A stretch of 9,247 nucleotides of DNA from an uncultured Alphaproteobacteria bacterium (GTDB taxonomy: Bacteria > Pseudomonadota > Alphaproteobacteria > Rickettsiales > UBA1997), in NCBI GenBank assembly GCA_903959715.1, contig CAJBXX010000048.1, positions 1 to 9,247 on the forward strand, written 5' to 3'. This document shows positions 6,536 through 9,247 of this stretch, piece by piece. How positions within the stretch are numbered: position 1 is the first letter of the stretch; every line of letters starts with the position of its first letter. Below the pieces are notes generated by a model. That model saw only the letters and a list, made by a program, of their open reading frames with translations, did no database searches and was not told the DNA's origin. A program made the translations under genes and the position numbers.

Positions 6536-6594
6536 TTGCATTTATTTAATTCGACAATATAGTTTTTTTATGTCCAAGGTTTTTATTTTATAAT
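6536..6594 (+). promoter_or_regulatory. Candidate promoters for rpmF-plsX-fabH
   Basis: Two candidates lie in the 123-base gap between bamE and rpmF. TTGCAT (6536-6541) and TATAGT (6558-6563), 16 bases apart, match three and five positions of the consensus. TATAAT at 6589-6594 is a perfect -10 about 48 bases before the rpmF ATG, but the region 16-18 bases upstream is only T-rich. Either could drive the operon; I cannot choose between them. Confidence 0.35.
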
Positions 6595-6641
6595 CATTTA
6601 ATTTTATTTAAACCAATTTTTTAATTTTATTTTTAATTTTT

Positions 6642-6845
6642 ATGGCAGTTCCTAAAAAGAAAAAATCAAGCTCTAGAAGCTCTATGAGAAGAGGCAGTAA
6701 CGGCACATTTGAGGCAGATTTTGCTAATGTGATTGTTGATAAATCTTCGGGTGATTTTAAACTTTCTCACCATATTTCGCCAGACGGCACTTATAATGGA
6801 AAGCAAATAATCAAAAAGAAAAGTAAAAAAACTTCTCAAGAATAA
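6642..6845 (+). CDS. rpmF: 50S ribosomal protein L32
   Basis: A 67-residue basic protein with the L32 start MAVPKKKKSSSRSSMRRGSN. The C-terminal half, with LSHHISPDGTYNGKQIIKKK, matches the L-x-x-x-H-x-x-x-x-x-G-x-Y-x-G-x-x form of alphaproteobacterial L32. It contains no cysteine, so it is the zinc-free type. It belongs to the large ribosomal subunit. Gene order rpmF-plsX-fabH is conserved in many proteobacteria and couples ribosome production with fatty acid and phospholipid synthesis. The upstream yceD (DUF177) gene found in enterobacteria is absent here. The plsX start follows the stop by 6 bases. Confidence 0.95.
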   Translation: MAVPKKKKSSSRSSMRRGSNGTFEADFANVIVDKSSGDFKLSHHISPDGTYNGKQIIKKKSKKTSQE

Positions 6846-6851
6846 ATTATC

Positions 6852-7928
6852 GTGGCTACGAAAATTAACATTGCACTTGATTGCATGGGTGGAGATAAAG
6901 CCCCTCAAATTGTTATAGAAGGGGCTGATCTCGTTGCGTCAAATAATCATAACATTCATTTTTTATTCTTTGGTAATTCTAAAAAAATTTTACCAATAGT
7001 TAATAATTGTCGTTATTTAAAAGGGCGCTATGATTTAATCCACACCGAAGAAATGGTTTCTTCCGACGAAAAACCTTCCAACGCCTTACGCAGACTCACA
7101 CAATCAAGCATGCGTCTTGCAATTGATGCTGTAAAAGACGGCAGAGCTGATGTAATAATTTCGGCAGGAAATACCGGTGCATTAATGGCGATTGCCAAAG
7201 TAGTACTCAAAACCTTACCATCAATTGATCGCCCCGCCATCGTTACTTCAATTCCTAATAAAAAAAATGGTGGCACGGTTTTCCTTGATATGGGTGCAAA
7301 TATTGAATGCGATGCTTCGGTTCTATTTCAATTTGCAGTTATGGGTAGAGCCTTTGCTCGATCGGTGCTCAAAATTGACAATCCAAAAATTGGCGTCTTA
7401 AATGTTGGCTCCGAAGAATTAAAAGGTCATGATCATGTTAAAAATGTCGCTAATCTTTTAAGAAATAGTGATTTAAAAAATGATTTTTATGGTTATGTTG
7501 AAGGTGACGACATAGTCAAGGGAACCGTTGATGTTGTTGTTACTGACGGCTTTACTGGCAACATCACTTTAAAAACAATCGAAGGCACCGTAAAATTTAT
7601 TTCAGGAATTGTTAAAGAAGGCTTTACTTCTTCAATATGGTCAAAAATTGGTTATTTATTAGCCTCAAATTCTCTTAATAAAGCCACAAAAAAAGTTGAT
7701 CCAAGAATGCATAATGGAGCAATGTTAGTTGGCTTAAATGGAGTTGTTATAAAAAGCCACGGAAGCACAGATGGCTTAGGTTTCGCCAATGCCATAAAAG
7801 TTGCAATTTCTTTAATAGAAAACAAAATTAATGAAAAAATTATCAATGAAATTGAGTCGAATCAAACTGCCATTAATCATGCTTTTGCTCAAACTAATTC
7901 AACGCAAAGCGAGTCTGAATCTAATTAA
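6852..7928 (+). CDS. plsX: Phosphate acyltransferase
   Basis: PlsX converts acyl-ACP and phosphate to acyl-phosphate, the acyl donor for PlsY in phospholipid synthesis. It is a peripheral membrane enzyme. Motifs in the 358 residues: INIALDCMGGDKAP (5-18) at the N-terminus, DEKPSNALRR (72-81), VIISAGNTGALMA (101-113), GGTVFLDMGAN (140-150), TDGFTGNITLK (231-241) and GLNGVVIKSHGSTDGLGFANAI near the C-terminus. All are typical of PlsX. The start is GTG at 6852; the next ATG is within the conserved CMGGD motif, so GTG is needed for a whole protein. The last 10 or so residues (TNSTQSESESN) are a polar, probably disordered tail. It sits 6 bases after rpmF and 6 before fabH, clearly in one operon. 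Confidence 0.96.
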   Translation: MATKINIALDCMGGDKAPQIVIEGADLVASNNHNIHFLFFGNSKKILPIVNNCRYLKGRYDLIHTEEMVSSDEKPSNALRRLTQSSMRLAIDAVKDGRADVIISAGNTGALMAIAKVVLKTLPSIDRPAIVTSIPNKKNGGTVFLDMGANIECDASVLFQFAVMGRAFARSVLKIDNPKIGVLNVGSEELKGHDHVKNVANLLRNSDLKNDFYGYVEGDDIVKGTVDVVVTDGFTGNITLKTIEGTVKFISGIVKEGFTSSIWSKIGYLLASNSLNKATKKVDPRMHNGAMLVGLNGVVIKSHGSTDGLGFANAIKVAISLIENKINEKIINEIESNQTAINHAFAQTNSTQSESESN

Positions 7929-7934
7929 AAAAAT

Positions 7935-8897
7935 ATGAAAATATTTGCAAAAATTGTCGCTACGGGCTCATATGTTCCAACTAAAATTGTAACCAATTTT
8001 GATTTATGTAAAGAGGTTGATACCAGCAATGAATGGATCATCGAAAGAACGGGCATCAAGCAACGCCACATCGCCGACCCTTCAGAATTCACTTCGGATC
8101 TAGCTTTCAAAGCCTCGCAAAATCTTTTAAAAAATTGCTCAATTAAAGCCGATGAAATCGATATGATTATCGTCGCAACAACCTCCCCCGACCTTACATT
8201 TCCTTCAACGGCATGCATTTTACAAAACAAATTAAAAGCCACCAAAGCTTTTTGTTTCGATGTTCAAGCCGTATGCTCCGGATTCGTTTACGCACTCTCA
8301 ATCGCTAATAATTTTATTCAAAATGGCTCGGTCAAAAGAGCTTTAGTGGTCGGCAGTGAAACGCTGTCGCGAATTGTTGATTGGCAAGATCGTAACACTT
8401 GCGTTCTTTTTGGCGACGGTGCCGGAGCCGTTATGCTCGAAGCTAGCACCGCGGAAAATTGCGGAATAATCTCTTATTCACTTCACTCCGAAGGCTCATT
8501 GACCGATATTTTAAAAACTTCGGGTGGCTCTTCATTTAACCAAAAAGCTGGCTTTATTGAAATGTCGGGTCGCGAAGTCTTTAAACACGCCGTTGAAAAA
8601 ATGACAAATTCAGTTTTAGAAACATTAAAAAAAGTTGATTTGAAGGTTGAAGATATTGATTGGCTAATTCCGCATCAAGCTAATTTACGCATTTTAAATT
8701 TGGTTGCCGAACGCTTAAAAATTCCTCTTGAAAAAGTTATTATCACCGTTGAAAATCACGCCAATACTTCAGCCGCCTCAATTCCACTCGCTTTAGATTT
8801 CGCTAACAAAAATAATAAAATTAAAAAAGGTGATTTAATTATGTTCGAAGCCCTCGGGGGAGGGCTCACTTGGGGATCAATCGCCCTTCGATGGTAA
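7935..8897 (+). CDS. fabH: Beta-ketoacyl-ACP synthase III
   Basis: FabH starts type II fatty acid synthesis by condensing acetyl-CoA with malonyl-ACP. The 320 residues match the family length. The N-terminus has GSYVPTKIVTN and SNEWIIERTGIKQRHIA (31-47), the latter a family signature. The catalytic triad is visible: C114 in QAVCSGFVYAL, H247 in IPHQANLRI and N277 in ENHANTSAASIPLAL. FGDGAGAVML (159-168) and the C-terminal EALGGGLTWGS also match. The enzyme should be active. It ends the rpmF-plsX-fabH operon. The ihfA gene that often follows in alphaproteobacteria is not here; the repeat-filled region at 8898-9110 follows instead. A GC-rich hairpin lies within its last codons (8849-8866). Confidence 0.97.
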   Translation: MKIFAKIVATGSYVPTKIVTNFDLCKEVDTSNEWIIERTGIKQRHIADPSEFTSDLAFKASQNLLKNCSIKADEIDMIIVATTSPDLTFPSTACILQNKLKATKAFCFDVQAVCSGFVYALSIANNFIQNGSVKRALVVGSETLSRIVDWQDRNTCVLFGDGAGAVMLEASTAENCGIISYSLHSEGSLTDILKTSGGSSFNQKAGFIEMSGREVFKHAVEKMTNSVLETLKKVDLKVEDIDWLIPHQANLRILNLVAERLKIPLEKVIITVENHANTSAASIPLALDFANKNNKIKKGDLIMFEALGGGLTWGSIALRW

Positions 8898-8912
8898 AAA
8901 ATATTTTTTAAT

Positions 8913-8954
8913 CCCCTCACCCTAACCCTCTCCCCACAAGTGGGGAGAGGGGAT
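8913..8954. repeat. GC-rich palindromic repeat, copy 1
   Basis: A 42-bp element beginning CCCCTCACCCTAACC. It contains a 12-bp perfect stem, CCCTCTCCCCAC (8926-8937) and GTGGGGAGAGGG (8940-8951), around the two bases AA. A second pairing is possible between AATCCCCTC (8910-8918) and GAGGGGATT (8947-8955), competing with the first. It is 39/42 identical to copy 2, in the same orientation, with starts 126 bases apart. GC content is far above the surroundings. From memory, CCCTCACCCTAACCCTCTCCC-type repeats occur in many unrelated bacterial genomes as extragenic palindromes. Its hairpin followed by T8 (8966-8973) could help end fabH transcription. Confidence 0.9.
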
Positions 8955-8970
8955 TGCGACGAGGATTTTT

Positions 8971-9030
8971 TTTAAGAAAAGAAAAAGGTACCAGGTTACT
9001 TTTTTATAACAAATTTTCCATTTTCTTAAA
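8971..9030. repeat. 10-bp inverted repeat bracketing the spacer between the GC-rich repeats
   Basis: TTTAAGAAAA (8971-8980) and its exact reverse complement TTTTCTTAAA (9021-9030) flank 40 bases that include the hairpin at 8982-9005. The pairing can extend outward past one mismatch through a T-run and an A-run. The bases are AT-rich, so chance is possible, but the symmetric placement between the two repeats is notable. Confidence 0.5.
8982..9005. repeat. REP-like hairpin between the two GC-rich repeats
   Basis: AAAAAGGTA (8982-8990) pairs with TACTTTTTT (8997-9005), with one G-T pair, around the loop CCAGGT. The shape, A-run then GGTACC-like core then T-run, resembles small palindromes linked to REP-associated Y1 transposases in other bacteria, from memory. 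It could also act as a terminator in either direction. No transposase gene is nearby. Confidence 0.45.
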
Positions 9031-9038
9031 CAAAAAAC

Positions 9039-9080
9039 CCCCTCACCCTAGCCCTCTCCCCGCAAGCGGGGAGAGGGGAT
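9039..9080. repeat. GC-rich palindromic repeat, copy 2
   Basis: This copy differs from copy 1 at three positions: A to G at unit base 13, A to G at 24 and T to C at 29. Bases 24 and 29 pair in the stem (9062 with 9067), so an A-T pair has become G-C and the 12-bp stem, CCCTCTCCCCGC (9052-9063) with GCGGGGAGAGGG (9066-9077), stays perfect. After both copies a loosely similar stretch follows (GATTGCGACGA and GATGACGGCGA, then a T-run), so the unit may be longer than 42 bp. On the minus strand the hairpin is followed by a T-run, which could end transcription of the gene ending at 9111. Confidence 0.9.
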
Positions 9081-9110
9081 GACGGCGATAATTTTTTCTC
9101 TAAGAGCGAA

Positions 9111-9247
9111 TTAACTAATTTTAATGCCCCATTTTTTCGATAAATAGGCTTCGACACCTTGTCTTTCTTGGTCGGTTAAGGCACGGGCGTATAAAATAAT
9201 TTCGGCGATGGAGCCTTTGTAATATACTCCCCTATAGTTAGCAATTG
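9111..9247 (-). CDS. C-terminal fragment of a LamG-like (jelly-roll) domain protein, cut by window edge
   Basis: The minus strand is open from the right edge to a TAA at 9113-9111, giving 44 codons of the 3' end of a longer gene. The tail reads YYKGSIAEIILYARALTD, then QERQGVEAYLSKKWGI, ending KIS. The pattern G-x-I-A-E-I-I-x-Y-x-R-A-L-x-x-x-E-R-x-x-V-E-x-Y-L-x-x-K-W-G-I is the usual last beta-strand plus C-terminal helix of concanavalin/LamG-like domains. I recall it from large surface or phage-like proteins and from pilin-like proteins with N-terminal methylation motifs. Codon use and the GC level look like real coding. What the missing N-terminal part is cannot be told. It is convergent with fabH, with the palindromic repeats between them. 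Confidence 0.75.
   Translation of the reverse strand, partial: IANYRGVYYKGSIAEIILYARALTDQERQGVEAYLSKKWGIKIS

Noticed and set aside
7925..8245. 106-codon minus-strand open frame opposite fabH
   Set aside because: It is antisense to the conserved 5' part of fabH, with no motif or independent context.
8913..9080. CRISPR array from the two GC-rich repeats
   Set aside because: There are only two copies, the 84-base spacer is too long, it contains its own hairpin, and no cas gene is nearby.

Overview
The window is AT-rich chromosomal DNA from a Gram-negative bacterium, most likely a low-GC alphaproteobacterium of Rickettsiales or Holosporales type. Three things point there. LpxC and a BamE-like lipoprotein show an outer membrane with lipid A. 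The BamE C-terminus resembles the alphaproteobacterial form, and it lies divergent from rpmF-plsX-fabH. Genes are tightly packed in small operons. The standard code is used, with TAA, TAG and TGA all acting as stops. Hardly any start has a recognisable Shine-Dalgarno sequence. I cannot name the species.

Layout. (1) 124-2641, minus strand: kbl (2-amino-3-ketobutyrate CoA ligase), then a 44-residue single-span membrane protein whose ATG abuts the kbl stop, then dgt (dNTP triphosphohydrolase). Gaps of 0 and 4 bases suggest one transcript. (2) 2642-2770: divergent promoter region. (3) 2771-3016, plus: a small Lys/Ala-rich lipoprotein with a 9-bp tandem repeat, followed by a perfect 34-bp palindrome that probably acts as a terminator. 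(4) 3110-5688, plus: thiL, an RDD-family membrane protein overlapping it by 14 bases, and lpxC. (5) 5747-6518, minus: bamE and an overlapping small, unrecognised, probably exported protein. (6) 6642-8897, plus: rpmF, plsX, fabH, with 6-base gaps. (7) 8898-9110: a convergent intergenic region holding two copies of a 42-bp GC-rich palindromic repeat around another hairpin. (8) 9111-9247, minus: the last 44 codons of a gene that runs off the right edge. Its tail looks like the C-terminus of a LamG-like (jelly-roll) domain.

How the genes fit together. Much of the window is envelope housekeeping: PlsX and FabH supply acyl-phosphate and start fatty acid chains, LpxC commits UDP-acyl-GlcNAc to lipid A, and BamE belongs to the beta-barrel assembly machine. 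ThiL makes thiamine diphosphate, Kbl works in threonine/glycine metabolism and Dgt controls dNTP pools. These are ordinary core genes. I see no defence system, CRISPR array, prophage, complete transposon or RNA gene. The least explained parts are the hidden 44-residue protein between kbl and dgt, the two small exported proteins, and the nested palindromes after fabH, whose two copies differ by a stem-preserving base-pair change. Bases 1-123 are very AT-rich and hold no gene I can support.
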